64,000 nt of DNA from Pseudomonas sputi. GTDB lineage: Bacteria; Pseudomonadota; Gammaproteobacteria; Pseudomonadales; Pseudomonadaceae. Shown here one piece after another: positions 9,201 through 18,978 of this stretch. Below the pieces are notes generated by a model. That model made no database searches. It was given only the letters and a program-made list of their open reading frames with translations, and was not told where the DNA came from. A program made the translations under genes and the position numbers. Within the stretch, counting starts at the first letter, position 1; each line of letters opens with the position of its first letter. The DNA lies in contig NZ_BQHI01000003.1 in NCBI RefSeq assembly GCF_021603585.1, positions 248,001 to 312,000 on the forward strand, written 5' to 3'.

Positions 9201-10823
9201 GTGAAGAACTGGACGTTGCGCCAACGCATTTTGGCGAGCTTTGCGGTGATTATCGCCATCATGCTGCTGATGGTGGTCGTCTCGTATTCGCGGCTGCTGA
9301 AGATCGAAGCCAGTGAAAACAGCGTCCGTGACGACGCGATTCCCGGCGTCTATTACAGCTCGATGATTCGTGGTGCGTGGGTCGACAGCTATCTGCAGAC
9401 CCAGGAACTGCTGGGGCTCAAGGAAGGGCAGGGCATCAGCAGTGAAGATGCGGCCGATTACAAGGCTTTCGAATCCCGACTTCAGGAGCAGATGGCCAAT
9501 TACCGTGGCACGGTGGTCACGGACGAGGACAAGCTCGAATTCGCGGCGTTCGAGAAGTATCACGACAACTACCTGAAAATTCAGGATGCGGTGCTCGACC
9601 TGCACAAGCGCAATCTCGAAGCCGATGCGGTCAAGCTGTTCAACGAACAACTGACACCGGCCTGGTACTCGGGCCGGATGAAACTCAACGACATCATCGG
9701 CGAGAACAAGAAAGTCGCCGACAAGGCCATGGCCAACATCGACGAGGCCGTGGCGGCGGCCAAGGTCAGCATGTTCGTCTCGCTGCTGGTGGCGGTGCTG
9801 GCCGCCGGTTTCTGCGGTCTGCTGCTGATGCGCGCGATCATGGCGCCGATGAGCCGCATCGTGCAGATCCTCGACATCATGCGTACCGGCGATCTGAGCA
9901 GCCGCTTGAACCTCGACCGCAAGGACGAGTTCGGGGCCGTGGAAACCGGCTTCAACGACATGATGACCGAGCTTACTGCTTTGGTGTCCCAGGCCCAGCG
10001 TTCGTCGGTGCAGGTCACCACTTCGGTGACCGAGATCGCCGCCACTTCCAAGCAACAGCAGGCTACCGCCACCGAAACCGCCGCGACCACCACTGAAATC
10101 GGCGCGACGTCCCGCGAGATTGCGGCGACCTCCCGCGACCTCGTTCGCACCATGACCGAAGTGTCCACCGCCGCCGATCAGGCTTCGGTGCTGGCCGGTT
10201 CCGGGCAGCAAGGTTTGGCGCGCATGGAAGACACCATGCACTCGGTGATGGGCGCGGCGGATCTGGTGAATGCCAAACTGGCGATCCTCAACGAGAAGGC
10301 CGGCAACATCAATCAGGTGGTGGTGACCATCGTCAAGGTCGCCGACCAGACCAACCTGCTGTCTCTGAACGCCGCGATCGAAGCGGAAAAGGCCGGTGAA
10401 TACGGTCGCGGTTTCGCCGTGGTCGCCACCGAGGTGCGGCGTCTGGCGGATCAGACCGCCGTCGCCACGTATGACATCGAACAGATGGTCCGCGAGATTC
10501 AGTCGGCGGTGTCCGCCGGGGTGATGGGCATGGACAAGTTCTCCGAGGAAGTGCGGCGCGGCATGGCCGAAGTGCAGCAGGTCGGCGAGCAGCTGTCGCA
10601 GATCATCCATCAGGTGCAGGCGCTGGCGCCGCGGGTGTTGATGGTCAACGAAGGCATGCAGGCCCAGGCGACCGGTGCCGAGCAGATCAACCACGCGCTG
10701 GTGCAGCTGGGTGATGCCAGCAGCCAGACCGTCGAGTCGTTGCGTCAGGCCAGTTTCGCCATCGACGAACTGAGCCAGGTGGCCGTGGGCCTGCGCAGCG
10801 GCGTTTCGCGATTCAAAGTCTGA
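9201..10823 (+). CDS. wspA: WspA, methyl-accepting surface-sensing receptor
   Basis: Membrane receptor of the Wsp pathway, 540 residues with a GTG start. TM1 is about residues 11-29, followed by a periplasmic four-helix-type sensor (30-190), TM2 at about 191-211, a HAMP domain, and a long cytoplasmic coiled-coil signalling domain. The highly conserved hairpin tip (NAAIEAEKAGEYGRGFAVVA) that contacts CheW/CheA proteins is intact. In Pseudomonas, WspA responds to surface growth and is laterally distributed rather than polar. The stop overlaps the wspB start by one base (TGATG). Loss-of-function or locked mutations in this family change biofilm phenotype. Confidence 0.97.
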   Translation: MKNWTLRQRILASFAVIIAIMLLMVVVSYSRLLKIEASENSVRDDAIPGVYYSSMIRGAWVDSYLQTQELLGLKEGQGISSEDAADYKAFESRLQEQMANYRGTVVTDEDKLEFAAFEKYHDNYLKIQDAVLDLHKRNLEADAVKLFNEQLTPAWYSGRMKLNDIIGENKKVADKAMANIDEAVAAAKVSMFVSLLVAVLAAGFCGLLLMRAIMAPMSRIVQILDIMRTGDLSSRLNLDRKDEFGAVETGFNDMMTELTALVSQAQRSSVQVTTSVTEIAATSKQQQATATETAATTTEIGATSREIAATSRDLVRTMTEVSTAADQASVLAGSGQQGLARMEDTMHSVMGAADLVNAKLAILNEKAGNINQVVVTIVKVADQTNLLSLNAAIEAEKAGEYGRGFAVVATEVRRLADQTAVATYDIEQMVREIQSAVSAGVMGMDKFSEEVRRGMAEVQQVGEQLSQIIHQVQALAPRVLMVNEGMQAQATGAEQINHALVQLGDASSQTVESLRQASFAIDELSQVAVGLRSGVSRFKV

Positions 10824-11359
10824 TGAGCGAAATCACCGTCAAACGCAGCGCTGCACCGGTGGCGAAGCAGGCGTTGTTCCTGCTGTTTCGCATCGGCAGC
10901 GAACGTTACGCCCTGCGTGCCACGGAAGTGGCCGAAGTGCTGCCGCGTCTGCCGTTGAAGCCGATTGCCCGGGCGCCGCACTGGGTGGCGGGGGTGTTTG
11001 CCTATCGCGGCACGGTGGTGCCGGTGATCGACCTCAGTGCCCTGACCTTCGGCCATCCTGCCGAGGCGCGCACCAGCACGCGACTGGTGCTGGTGCATTA
11101 CCGCGCGGATGACTCGCAACCCGCGCAATGGCTGGGCCTGATCCTCGAACAGGCCACCGATACCCTGCGCTGCAACCCGGAAGATTTTCAGCCGTACGGC
11201 CTCGACAATCGTCAGGCGCCGTACCTGGGGCCGGTGCGTGAAGACGCCCAGGGGCTGGTGCAATGGGTGCGGGTCAACGACTTGCTGGACGAGTCGGTGC
11301 GTACGCTGTTGTTCCCGTCGCCGCCGCTGGACCCGAAGCGGCTTGAGGAGCAGCCATGA
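10823..11359 (+). CDS. wspB: WspB, CheW-like coupling protein
   Basis: A CheW-domain adaptor of 178 residues linking WspA to the kinase WspE. The fold is recognisable from ALFLLFRIGSERYALRATEV at the start and the conserved VAGVFAYRGTVVPVIDL strand-loop-strand around residues 53-69. It is one of two CheW-like proteins in the operon, the other being WspD. It overlaps wspA by one base and wspC by four, so translation is coupled. Confidence 0.95.
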   Translation: MSEITVKRSAAPVAKQALFLLFRIGSERYALRATEVAEVLPRLPLKPIARAPHWVAGVFAYRGTVVPVIDLSALTFGHPAEARTSTRLVLVHYRADDSQPAQWLGLILEQATDTLRCNPEDFQPYGLDNRQAPYLGPVREDAQGLVQWVRVNDLLDESVRTLLFPSPPLDPKRLEEQP

Positions 11360-12633
11360 GCAGTGACCAGCGCTTCTTCGACTTCCTCAAGGAACGCATC
11401 GGTCTCGACGTTGCGTCGGTGGGGCCGGCAATCATTGAACGGGCCGTGCGCCAGCGCATCACCCTGTCGCAAACGGTGAGTGCCAATGAGTACTGGCAGA
11501 CGCTGCAAGGCTCGCGGGATGAACAGCAGGCGCTGATCGAAGCGGTGATCGTCCCCGAGACCTGGTTTTTTCGTTACCCGGAATCCTTCGCCACCCTGGG
11601 CAAGCTGGCGCGCAAACGTCTGGGTGAACTGAACAACATGCGCGCGCTGCGCATCCTCAGCCTGCCGTGTTCCACGGGCGAAGAACCCTATTCGATTGCC
11701 ATGGCCTTGCTCGATGCCGGCCTCAAGCCCCATCAGTTCAAGGTCGATGGCATGGACGTCAGCCCGTTGTCGGTGGACAAGGCGCGGCGGGCGCTGTACG
11801 GCAAGAACTCGTTTCGCGGTCAGGAACTGGATTTTCGCGAGCGGCATTTTTCTGCCGAACACGAGGGTTACCGGGTGAATGAAATCGTCCGCGAGCAAGT
11901 GCGCCTGCAGGTCGGCAACGTGCTCGATCCGTCATTGCTGGTCAACGAGCCGCCGTTCGATTTCGTGTTCTGCCGCAACCTGCTGATCTATTTCGATCAA
12001 CCGACCCAGCAGCAGGTGTTCGCCGTGCTCAAGCGCCTGACCCATGTCGATGGCGTGCTGTTTATCGGCCCGGCCGAGGGCAGTCTGCTTGGGCGGTTGG
12101 GCATGCGTTCGATCGGGATTGCGCAGTCCTTTGCCTTCAGTCGTCACAGCGAACCGCAGCCCGAACCGTTGCCGATGCCGACCGCGACTCCTGTGCCGTT
12201 GCCTGTGCGCCAACCGCTGCGCAGCACGCCACCGCCGCCGGTGCGCAACCGACCGTTTGCTGGCGTGACGCCGTTGACGGCGACGGCTAAAAGCACCAAC
12301 ACCGACGCCGCGACCTTGCTGGCCAGCATCGCCGCCCTGGCCAACGAAGGCAAAAGCGCCGAGGCCCGCGCGGCGTGCGAGCAGTATTTGCGCTGCCATG
12401 AGCCGGTGGCCCAAGTGTTCTACTGGCTCGGCCTGCTCAGCGATGTCGCCGGCAGCGCCCTCCAAGCCCAGGGCTTTTACCGCAAGGCGTTGTACCTCGA
12501 ACCGCAACACCCCGAAGCCCTGATGCACCTTGCCGCCTTGCTGCAGGCCCAGGGCGACACGGCCGGTGCCAGACGATTGCAGGAGCGCGCCGCCCGCAGC
12601 GACCGCACCGCCGACAGTGAGCGTAAACGATGA
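11356..12633 (+). CDS. wspC: WspC, CheR-type methyltransferase with C-terminal TPR
   Basis: An S-adenosylmethionine-dependent glutamate methyltransferase of 425 residues that would methylate WspA. The N-terminal CheR domain has the SAM-binding segment LSLPCSTGEEPYSIAM and the later FDFVFCRNLLIYFDQPTQQ motif. A proline-rich linker (about 264-300, PQPEPLPMPTATPVPLPV) leads to a C-terminal tetratricopeptide-like part (about 315-415). WspC with TPRs is the usual arrangement in this pathway and drives constitutive adaptation, opposed by WspF. Four-base overlaps on both sides couple it to wspB and wspD. Confidence 0.95.
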   Translation: MSSDQRFFDFLKERIGLDVASVGPAIIERAVRQRITLSQTVSANEYWQTLQGSRDEQQALIEAVIVPETWFFRYPESFATLGKLARKRLGELNNMRALRILSLPCSTGEEPYSIAMALLDAGLKPHQFKVDGMDVSPLSVDKARRALYGKNSFRGQELDFRERHFSAEHEGYRVNEIVREQVRLQVGNVLDPSLLVNEPPFDFVFCRNLLIYFDQPTQQQVFAVLKRLTHVDGVLFIGPAEGSLLGRLGMRSIGIAQSFAFSRHSEPQPEPLPMPTATPVPLPVRQPLRSTPPPPVRNRPFAGVTPLTATAKSTNTDAATLLASIAALANEGKSAEARAACEQYLRCHEPVAQVFYWLGLLSDVAGSALQAQGFYRKALYLEPQHPEALMHLAALLQAQGDTAGARRLQERAARSDRTADSERKR

Positions 12634-13313
12634 TCCCGTCCGACACTTTGAACGTCACCCACGAAGACGCCCGGGCCATCGATGATTGCTGGAACCGCAT
12701 CGGCATCCACGGCGACAAGTCCTGTCCGCTGCTGGATGAACACATCCATTGCCGCAATTGCTCGGTGTATTCCGCCGCCGCCACGCGCCTGCTCGACCGC
12801 TATGCGTTGCAGCAGGACGAGCGCGATCCGGTGGCGACCCAGGTCGAAACCGAGCTGAAGACCCGTTCGCTGTTGATGTTCCGCCTCGGCGAAGAATGGC
12901 TCGGCCTGGCTACGCGCAGTCTGGTGGAGGTCGCGCCGTTGCAGACGATTCACTCGCTGCCGCACCAGCGCTCCCGAGCCTTGCTCGGCGTGGCCAACGT
13001 GCGTGGTGCGCTGGTGGCGTGTCTGTCGCTGGTCGAACTGCTCGACCTCGACAGCCATGCGGCCCCGGCGACCGGCGCGCGGATCATGCCGCGCATGCTG
13101 ATCATCTCGGCCCAGGGCGGGCCGGTGGTGGTGCCGGTGGACGAAGTCGACGGGATTCACGCCATCGACGAGCGAATCCTCGACGCCGCCTCACGCTCCG
13201 GCGCACACGCCAGCGCCAAATACACCCGAGGCGTGCTGCCTTTCAAAGGTCGCAGCCTGCGTTGGCTGGATGAAGAACAGCTATTGTCCGCCGTGTCCCG
13301 GAGCCTCACATGA
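12630..13313 (+). CDS. wspD: WspD, second CheW-like coupling protein
   Basis: A CheW-domain protein of 227 residues. The CheW core begins near residue 75 (LLMFRLGEEWLGLATRSLVE) and includes LLGVANVRGALVACLSLVEL. The 70-residue N-terminal extension carries a cysteine cluster (CPLLDEHIHCRNCS), possibly a metal or structural site, that single-domain CheW proteins lack. With WspB it joins the receptor to WspE. ATGA overlaps occur at both ends. Confidence 0.95.
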   Translation: MIPSDTLNVTHEDARAIDDCWNRIGIHGDKSCPLLDEHIHCRNCSVYSAAATRLLDRYALQQDERDPVATQVETELKTRSLLMFRLGEEWLGLATRSLVEVAPLQTIHSLPHQRSRALLGVANVRGALVACLSLVELLDLDSHAAPATGARIMPRMLIISAQGGPVVVPVDEVDGIHAIDERILDAASRSGAHASAKYTRGVLPFKGRSLRWLDEEQLLSAVSRSLT

Positions 13314-15604
13314 CCCCCGAGCAAATGCGCGACGCCTCCCTGCTCGAGCTGTTCAGCCTCGAAGCCGAAGCCCAGACCCAGGTGCTCAGCGCCGGGCTGC
13401 TGGCGCTGGAGCGCAACCCGACCCAGGCCGATCAGCTCGAATCGTGCATGCGCGCGGCGCACTCGCTGAAAGGCGCGGCGCGGATTGTCGGCATCGACAG
13501 CGGCGTCAGCGTCGCCCATGTGATGGAGGATTGTCTGGTCAGCGCCCAGGAAGGGCGGTTGTTCCTGCGCCCGGAACATATCGATGCGCTGTTGCAAGGC
13601 ACTGATTTGCTGATGCGCATCGCCACCCCGGCCAACGGCCCGCAACCGGCGGACATCGAGGCTTACGTGGCGTTGATGGGCGGATTGCTCGATCCGGCGG
13701 CGCCGCCAGTAGTGCTCGCCGCTGCGAGTGCGCCACCGATGGCCGAGTTGCAGCTTCAGCCACCGTCGGTGGTTGAGCCAGCGCCCGCCGAACCATCCGT
13801 CGAGATCGCCGAGCCGGAACCCGCACCACGTAAAAGCAAGCGCACCACCGAAGGCGGCGAGCGGGTGCTGCGGGTCACGGCCGAACGCCTGAACAGCCTG
13901 CTCGACCTGTCGAGCAAATCCCTGGTGGAAACCCAGCGCCTCAAGCCGCACCTGGCCACCATGCAGCGCCTCAAGCGCATGCAGAACAACGGTCTGCGGG
14001 CGCTGGAAAGTCTTAACGTGCATCTCAAGGAACACGCCTTGAGCCTTGAAGCTCAAGAGGCGCTGGAAGACGCGCGCCGTTTGCTCGCCGAATCCCAGCA
14101 ACTGCTGGCCGAGAAAAACGCCGAACTCGACGAGTTCGCCTGGCAAGCGAGCCAGCGCGCACAAGTGCTCTACGACACCGCGCTGGCCTGCCGCATGCGG
14201 CCTTTTGCCGATGTGCTGTCCGGGCAGGTGCGGATGGTGCGCGACCTCGGTCGCAGCCTCGGCAAACAGGTGCGGCTGGAGATCGAGGGCGAGAAGACCC
14301 AGGTCGACCGCGATGTTTTGGAAAAACTCGAAGCACCGCTCACGCACCTGCTGCGCAACGCCGTCGATCATGGCATCGAAATGCCGCAGGAACGCCTGCT
14401 CAAAGGCAAGCCCGAGGAAGGCCTGATTCGCCTGCGGGCCTCGCATCAGGCCGGTCTGCTGGTGCTGGAACTGAGCGATGACGGTAACGGCGTGGATCTG
14501 GAAAAGGTCCGGCGCAGCATCGTCGAACGTCAGTTGTCGCCCGCCGAAACCGCCGCCCAGTTGAGCGAAGAAGAACTGCTGACCTTCCTGTTTCTGCCGG
14601 GTTTCAGCCTGCGGGACAAGGTGACCGAGGTCTCCGGTCGCGGCGTAGGCCTCGACGCGGTGCAGCACATGGTCCGCCAGTTGCGCGGTGCGGTGGTGCT
14701 GGAGCAGACGGCGGGCGAGGGCAGCCGTTTCCATCTGGAAGTGCCGCTGACCCTTTCCGTGGTGCGCAGTCTGGTGGTGGAAGTCGGCGACGAGGCCTAC
14801 GCCTTCCCGCTGGCGCACATCGAGCGCATGTGCGACCTGGCGCCGGACGACATCGTGCAGGTCGAAGGGCGCCAGCATTTCTGGCACGAGGGCCGGCATG
14901 TCGGGCTGGTGGCGGCCAGTCAGTTGTTGCAGCGACCGGCCAGCCAGAACAGCGGCGAGACCTTGAAAGTCGTGGTGATCCGCGAGCGCGATGCAATCTA
15001 CGGCGTGGCAGTCGAGCGTTTCATTGGCGAGCGCACGCTGGTGGTGCTGCCGCTGGACGAGCGGCTGGGCAAGGTGCAGGACATTTCTGCCGGGGCCCTG
15101 CTCGACGATGGTTCGGTGGTGCTGATTGTCGATGTCGAGGACATGCTGCGTTCAGTGGACAAACTGCTCAACACCGGGCGTCTGGAACGTATCGCGCGTC
15201 ACGGCAATCAGGCCGCCGAGGCGGCGCGCAAACGGATTCTGGTGGTCGACGACTCGCTGACCGTGCGCGAGCTGCAACGCAAGCTGCTGCTCAATCGCGG
15301 CTACGACGTGGCCGTTGCAGTGGACGGCATGGACGGCTGGAACGCCTTGCGTTCGGAGGACTTCGATCTGCTGATCACCGATATCGACATGCCGCGCATG
15401 GACGGCATCGAACTGGTTTCGCTGCTGCGCCGCGACAATCGTCTGCAATCGCTGCCGGTGATGGTGGTGTCCTACAAGGATCGCGAGGAAGACCGCCGCC
15501 GTGGACTGGACGCCGGCGCCGACTATTATCTGGCCAAGGCCAGTTTTCATGACGACGCCTTGCTCGACGCGGTGGTTGAGCTCATCGGAGGAGCGCGGGC
15601 GTGA
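13310..15604 (+). CDS. wspE: WspE, hybrid CheA-type histidine kinase with receiver domain
   Basis: The kinase of the Wsp pathway, 764 residues. The domain order is: Hpt with phosphorylatable His51 ([10 protein letters not shown]); an acidic/proline linker; a dimerisation helix; the ATPase domain with N-box [11 protein letters not shown] and G-boxes DDGNGVD and GRGVGLD; a CheW-like regulatory domain; and a C-terminal receiver domain with acceptor Asp691 ([13 protein letters not shown]). It phosphorylates WspR to switch on c-di-GMP synthesis and WspF for adaptation. All key residues look intact. Overlaps with wspD and wspF are four bases. Confidence 0.96.
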   Translation: MTPEQMRDASLLELFSLEAEAQTQVLSAGLLALERNPTQADQLESCMRAAHSLKGAARIVGIDSGVSVAHVMEDCLVSAQEGRLFLRPEHIDALLQGTDLLMRIATPANGPQPADIEAYVALMGGLLDPAAPPVVLAAASAPPMAELQLQPPSVVEPAPAEPSVEIAEPEPAPRKSKRTTEGGERVLRVTAERLNSLLDLSSKSLVETQRLKPHLATMQRLKRMQNNGLRALESLNVHLKEHALSLEAQEALEDARRLLAESQQLLAEKNAELDEFAWQASQRAQVLYDTALACRMRPFADVLSGQVRMVRDLGRSLGKQVRLEIEGEKTQVDRDVLEKLEAPLTHLLRNAVDHGIEMPQERLLKGKPEEGLIRLRASHQAGLLVLELSDDGNGVDLEKVRRSIVERQLSPAETAAQLSEEELLTFLFLPGFSLRDKVTEVSGRGVGLDAVQHMVRQLRGAVVLEQTAGEGSRFHLEVPLTLSVVRSLVVEVGDEAYAFPLAHIERMCDLAPDDIVQVEGRQHFWHEGRHVGLVAASQLLQRPASQNSGETLKVVVIRERDAIYGVAVERFIGERTLVVLPLDERLGKVQDISAGALLDDGSVVLIVDVEDMLRSVDKLLNTGRLERIARHGNQAAEAARKRILVVDDSLTVRELQRKLLLNRGYDVAVAVDGMDGWNALRSEDFDLLITDIDMPRMDGIELVSLLRRDNRLQSLPVMVVSYKDREEDRRRGLDAGADYYLAKASFHDDALLDAVVELIGGARA

Positions 15605-16611
15605 AGATCGCAATCGTCAACGACATGCCTTTGGCGGTGGAGGCCCTGCGCCGCGCGCTGGCCTTCGAGCCAGCGCATCAGGTGGTGTGGGTTGCCAAAA
15701 ACGGCGCCGAAGCAGTGCGTCTGTGCGCGGAAAATACCCCGGACCTGATCCTGATGGACCTGATCATGCCGGTGATGGATGGCGTCGAGGCGACCCGCCG
15801 GATCATGGCCGAGAGCCCGTGCGCGATCGTCATTGTCACCGTGGACCGCCAGCAGAACGTGCACCGGGTGTTCGAAGCCATGGGCCATGGCGCGCTGGAT
15901 GTGGTCGACACCCCGGCCATCGGCGCCGGCAATGCCCAGCAAGCAGCGGCGCCGCTGCTGCGCAAAATCCTCAACATCGGCTGGCTGATCGGCGAGAAAA
16001 CCGCCCGCTCGCGTCCGGCGCCTGCGACACCGCGCAGTACCGCCTCGCGCCAGCGGCTGGTGGCGATCGGCTCTTCGGCCGGAGGGCCGGCGGCGCTGGA
16101 AGTCTTGCTAAAGGGGCTGCCGCGCCACTTTTCGGCGGCCATCGTGCTGGTGCAGCATGTTGACCAGGTGTTTGCCGCCGGCATGGCCGAATGGCTGGCC
16201 AGCGCCAGCGGCCTGGACGTGCGTCTGGCCCGCGAGGGCGAACCGCCGCAGGCCGGCGCGGTGTTGCTGGCCGGCACCAATCACCATATCCGTTTGCTCA
16301 AGAACGGTACGCTGGCCTACACCGCCGAGCCGGTCAACGAGATCTACCGCCCCTCGATCGACGTGTTTTTCGAAAGCGTCGCCAATTACTGGAACGGTGA
16401 CGCAGTAGGGGTTTTATTGACAGGAATGGGACGCGACGGGGCTCAAGGGCTTAAGCTCATGCGCCAACAGGGTTACCTGACCATCGCGCAGGATCAGCAA
16501 AGCAGTGCGGTGTACGGCATGCCCAAGGCTGCCGCAGCCATCGACGCGGCCGTAGAGATCCGTCCACTGGAAAAGATAGCGCCACGATTGCTGGAGATTT
16601 TCCCCAAATGA
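15601..16611 (+). CDS. wspF: WspF, CheB-type methylesterase (negative regulator)
   Basis: A CheB-type protein of 336 residues with a GTG start inside the wspE stop (GTGA). The receiver domain is residues 1-120 with acceptor Asp53 ([13 protein letters not shown]). After a linker comes the esterase domain with the catalytic serine in [12 protein letters not shown], the histidine in [12 protein letters not shown] and the aspartate in [12 protein letters not shown]. WspF removes methyl groups from WspA; its inactivation in Pseudomonas locks the pathway on and gives wrinkly or small-colony biofilm variants. No frameshift or stop is seen, so the pathway should be under normal control here. Confidence 0.96.
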   Translation: MKIAIVNDMPLAVEALRRALAFEPAHQVVWVAKNGAEAVRLCAENTPDLILMDLIMPVMDGVEATRRIMAESPCAIVIVTVDRQQNVHRVFEAMGHGALDVVDTPAIGAGNAQQAAAPLLRKILNIGWLIGEKTARSRPAPATPRSTASRQRLVAIGSSAGGPAALEVLLKGLPRHFSAAIVLVQHVDQVFAAGMAEWLASASGLDVRLAREGEPPQAGAVLLAGTNHHIRLLKNGTLAYTAEPVNEIYRPSIDVFFESVANYWNGDAVGVLLTGMGRDGAQGLKLMRQQGYLTIAQDQQSSAVYGMPKAAAAIDAAVEIRPLEKIAPRLLEIFPK

Positions 16612-16659
16612 ATACGTCCATCCGCAATCCTGGCCCTCGCAGCACTCAGGTGACCGCCC

Positions 16660-17661
16660 ATGAATGACTTACAGATCGATGACATCAAAACCGACGAGAA
16701 CGCCGCCATGGTGTTGTTGGTGGACGATCAGGCGATGATCGGCGAGGCCGTGCGCCGTGGGCTGTCGAATGAAGAGAACATCGACTTCCACTTCTGCTCC
16801 GACCCGCATCAGGCCGTGGCCCACGCGGTGCGGATCAAGCCGACCGTGATCCTGCAGGATCTGGTGATGCCCGGCCTCGACGGCCTGAGCCTGGTGCGCG
16901 AGTACCGCAATCACCCGGCGACCAAGGACATTCCGATCATCGTCCTGTCGACCAAGGAGGATCCGCTGATCAAGAGCGCGGCGTTTTCCGCCGGGGCCAA
17001 CGATTACCTGGTGAAACTGCCGGACAACATCGAGCTGGTGGCACGCATCCGCTATCACTCGCGCTCCTACATGACCTTGCTGCAACGGGACGCGGCCTAC
17101 CGCGCGTTGCGGGTCAGCCAGCAGCAATTGCTCGACACCAACCTGGTGTTGCAACGGCTGATGAATTCCGACGGCCTGACCGGGCTGTCCAACCGCCGGC
17201 ATTTCGACGAATACCTGGAACTGGAATGGCGCCGCTCGCTGCGTGACCAGAGCCAGTTGTCGCTGCTGATGATCGACGTCGATTACTTCAAGTCCTACAA
17301 CGACACCTTCGGCCACGTCGAAGGCGACGAAGCGTTGCGCAAGGTCGCCACGGCAATCCGTGAGGCCAGTGCCCGGCCGTCCGACTTGCCGGCGCGCTAT
17401 GGCGGCGAAGAGTTCGCGCTGGTGCTGCCCAACACCTCGCCGGGCGGGGCCCGACTGGTGGCGGAAAAGCTGCGCCAGACGGTCGCGGCGCTGAAGATTC
17501 CGCACAATACCCCGGCCGAAGGGGCGAGCCTGACCATCAGCATCGGCCTGGCGACCATGGTGCCGGAGTCGGGCAGCGACTGCCGGTTGCTGATCTCGGC
17601 GGCGGATCGCGGCCTGTACCTGGCCAAGAACAACGGGCGCAATCAGGTGGGGATCGAATGA
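16660..17661 (+). CDS. wspR: WspR, response-regulator diguanylate cyclase
   Basis: The output of the pathway, 333 residues, converting GTP to cyclic-di-GMP. The receiver domain (about 15-140) has acceptor Asp67 in [13 protein letters not shown] coiled linker follows, then the GGDEF domain with active-site GGEEF at 248-252. An RPSD inhibitory site at 239-242, five residues before the active site, indicates product feedback inhibition. The start was chosen for AGGTG seven bases upstream. It is separated from wspF by 48 bp, the only real gap in the operon. Confidence 0.97.
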   Translation: MNDLQIDDIKTDENAAMVLLVDDQAMIGEAVRRGLSNEENIDFHFCSDPHQAVAHAVRIKPTVILQDLVMPGLDGLSLVREYRNHPATKDIPIIVLSTKEDPLIKSAAFSAGANDYLVKLPDNIELVARIRYHSRSYMTLLQRDAAYRALRVSQQQLLDTNLVLQRLMNSDGLTGLSNRRHFDEYLELEWRRSLRDQSQLSLLMIDVDYFKSYNDTFGHVEGDEALRKVATAIREASARPSDLPARYGGEEFALVLPNTSPGGARLVAEKLRQTVAALKIPHNTPAEGASLTISIGLATMVPESGSDCRLLISAADRGLYLAKNNGRNQVGIE

Positions 17662-17767
17662 ACCACCAGTTTCATTCGCCTCAAGAGCCGCCAGACGGGC
17701 TGCCGTGACAGCTTGATTACGTTATACTCGCCGGCTTTCAAAAGTTCGCCAACGAGTGCTGCCCGTC

Positions 17768-18863
17768 ATGGAAATCAACCCGATCCTGAACACCATCAAG
17801 GACCTGTCCGAGCGCTCCGAAACTATTCGGGGGTATCTTTGACTACGATCAAAAGCATGAGCGTCTGATCGAAGTCAATCGCGAGCTTGAAGATCCTGCT
17901 GTCTGGAACAAACCTGAATACGCCCAGGAACTGGGCCGCGAGCGCGCTGCGCTGGCGCAGATCGTCGACACCCTCGACGAACTGAACGGTGGCCTGGCCG
18001 ATTGCCGCGAGCTGCTGGACATGGCCGTTGAAGAGAACGACGAGGGCGCGGTCAACGACGTCGTCGAAGTCCTTCAAGGTCTCGAAGAGTCCCTGTCCAA
18101 GCTCGAATTCCGCCGTATGTTCAGCCACGAGATGGACCCGAACAACGCCTACCTGGACATCCAGGCCGGTTCCGGCGGCACCGAAGCCCAGGACTGGGCC
18201 AACATCCTCCTGCGCATGTACCTGCGCTGGGCCGACAAACGCGGTTTCGACGCGACCATCATGGAGCTGTCGGCCGGTGAAGTCGCCGGGATCAAAGGTG
18301 CGACCGTGCACATCAAGGGCGAATACGCCTTTGGCTGGCTGCGTACCGAGATCGGCGTGCACCGTCTGGTGCGCAAGAGCCCGTTCGACTCCGGCAACCG
18401 TCGCCACACCTCGTTTTCCGCGGTTTTCGTCTCGCCCGAGATCGACGACAAGGTGGAAATCGAAATCAACCCGGCAGACCTGCGGATCGACACCTATCGT
18501 TCCTCCGGTGCCGGTGGTCAGCACGTCAACACCACCGACTCGGCCGTACGTATCACCCACGTACCGACCAACACCGTGGTGAGCTGCCAGAACGAACGTT
18601 CCCAGCACGCCAACAAGGACACCGCCATGAAAATGCTGCGGGCCAAGTTGTACGAGCAGGAAATGCAGAAGCGCAACGCGGCGTCCCAGGCGCTGGAAGA
18701 CACCAAGTCGGACATCGGCTGGGGTCACCAGATCCGTTCGTACGTGCTCGATGCGTCGCGGATCAAGGATCTGCGCACCAACATCGAACGCAGTGACTGC
18801 GACAAGGTGCTCGACGGCGACATCGACGAATACCTGGAAGCCAGCCTGAAATCGGGCCTGTAA
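17768..18863 (+). CDS. prfB: peptide chain release factor 2 (programmed +1 frameshift)
   Basis: RF2 recognises UGA and UAA stop codons. The gene is split in frame: codons 1-24 run from the ATG at 17768 to an in-frame TGA at 17840-17842; a +1 shift there joins the long frame ending at 18863, giving 364 residues, about the E. coli length. The codon-recognition tripeptide SPF is seen in [10 protein letters not shown], and the peptidyl-hydrolysis GGQ motif in [10 protein letters not shown]. Frameshifting occurs when RF2 is scarce, an autoregulatory circuit. The gene lies between wspR and lysS, as is usual in Pseudomonas. Confidence 0.96.
17828..17843 (+). promoter_or_regulatory. RF2 programmed frameshift site
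   Basis: The site reads CGGGGGTATCTTTGAC. A Shine-Dalgarno-like G-run (17829-17833) lies just before the slippery CTT codon (17837-17839), which is followed by TGA and then C, the weakest stop context. This matches the known prfB recoding signal. Confidence 0.95.
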
Positions 18864-18901
18864 GAAACGCAATACAGGATCGGCTGATTCAACTCGATCC
18901 C

Positions 18902-18947
18902 TGTAGGAGCCAGCCTGCTGGCGATCCCCGGGCCGAAAGGCCCGGGG
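18902..18947. repeat. degenerate REP singlet with strong GC hairpin
   Basis: TGTAGGAGCCAGCCTGCTGGCGA resembles the Pseudomonas REP core. It is followed immediately by a nine-base-pair hairpin, CCCCGGGCC and GGCCCGGGG around a GAAA tetraloop (18926-18947). No T-run follows, so it is not a standard terminator. It lies between the prfB stop and the lysS start (115-bp gap). Confidence 0.7.
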
Positions 18948-18978
18948 GCAACGAACCTGTGATGGAAAATTTAAAGAC

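Noticed and set aside
8883-10694. 603-codon open frame on the minus strand opposite wspA
   Set aside because: Shadow frame. wspA has the expected receptor domains and operon overlaps.
16608-16667. 19-codon frame between wspF and wspR, with ATG inside the wspF stop and TGA inside the wspR start
   Set aside because: It could couple translation of wspR, but there is no separate ribosome-binding site and such frames arise easily by chance.
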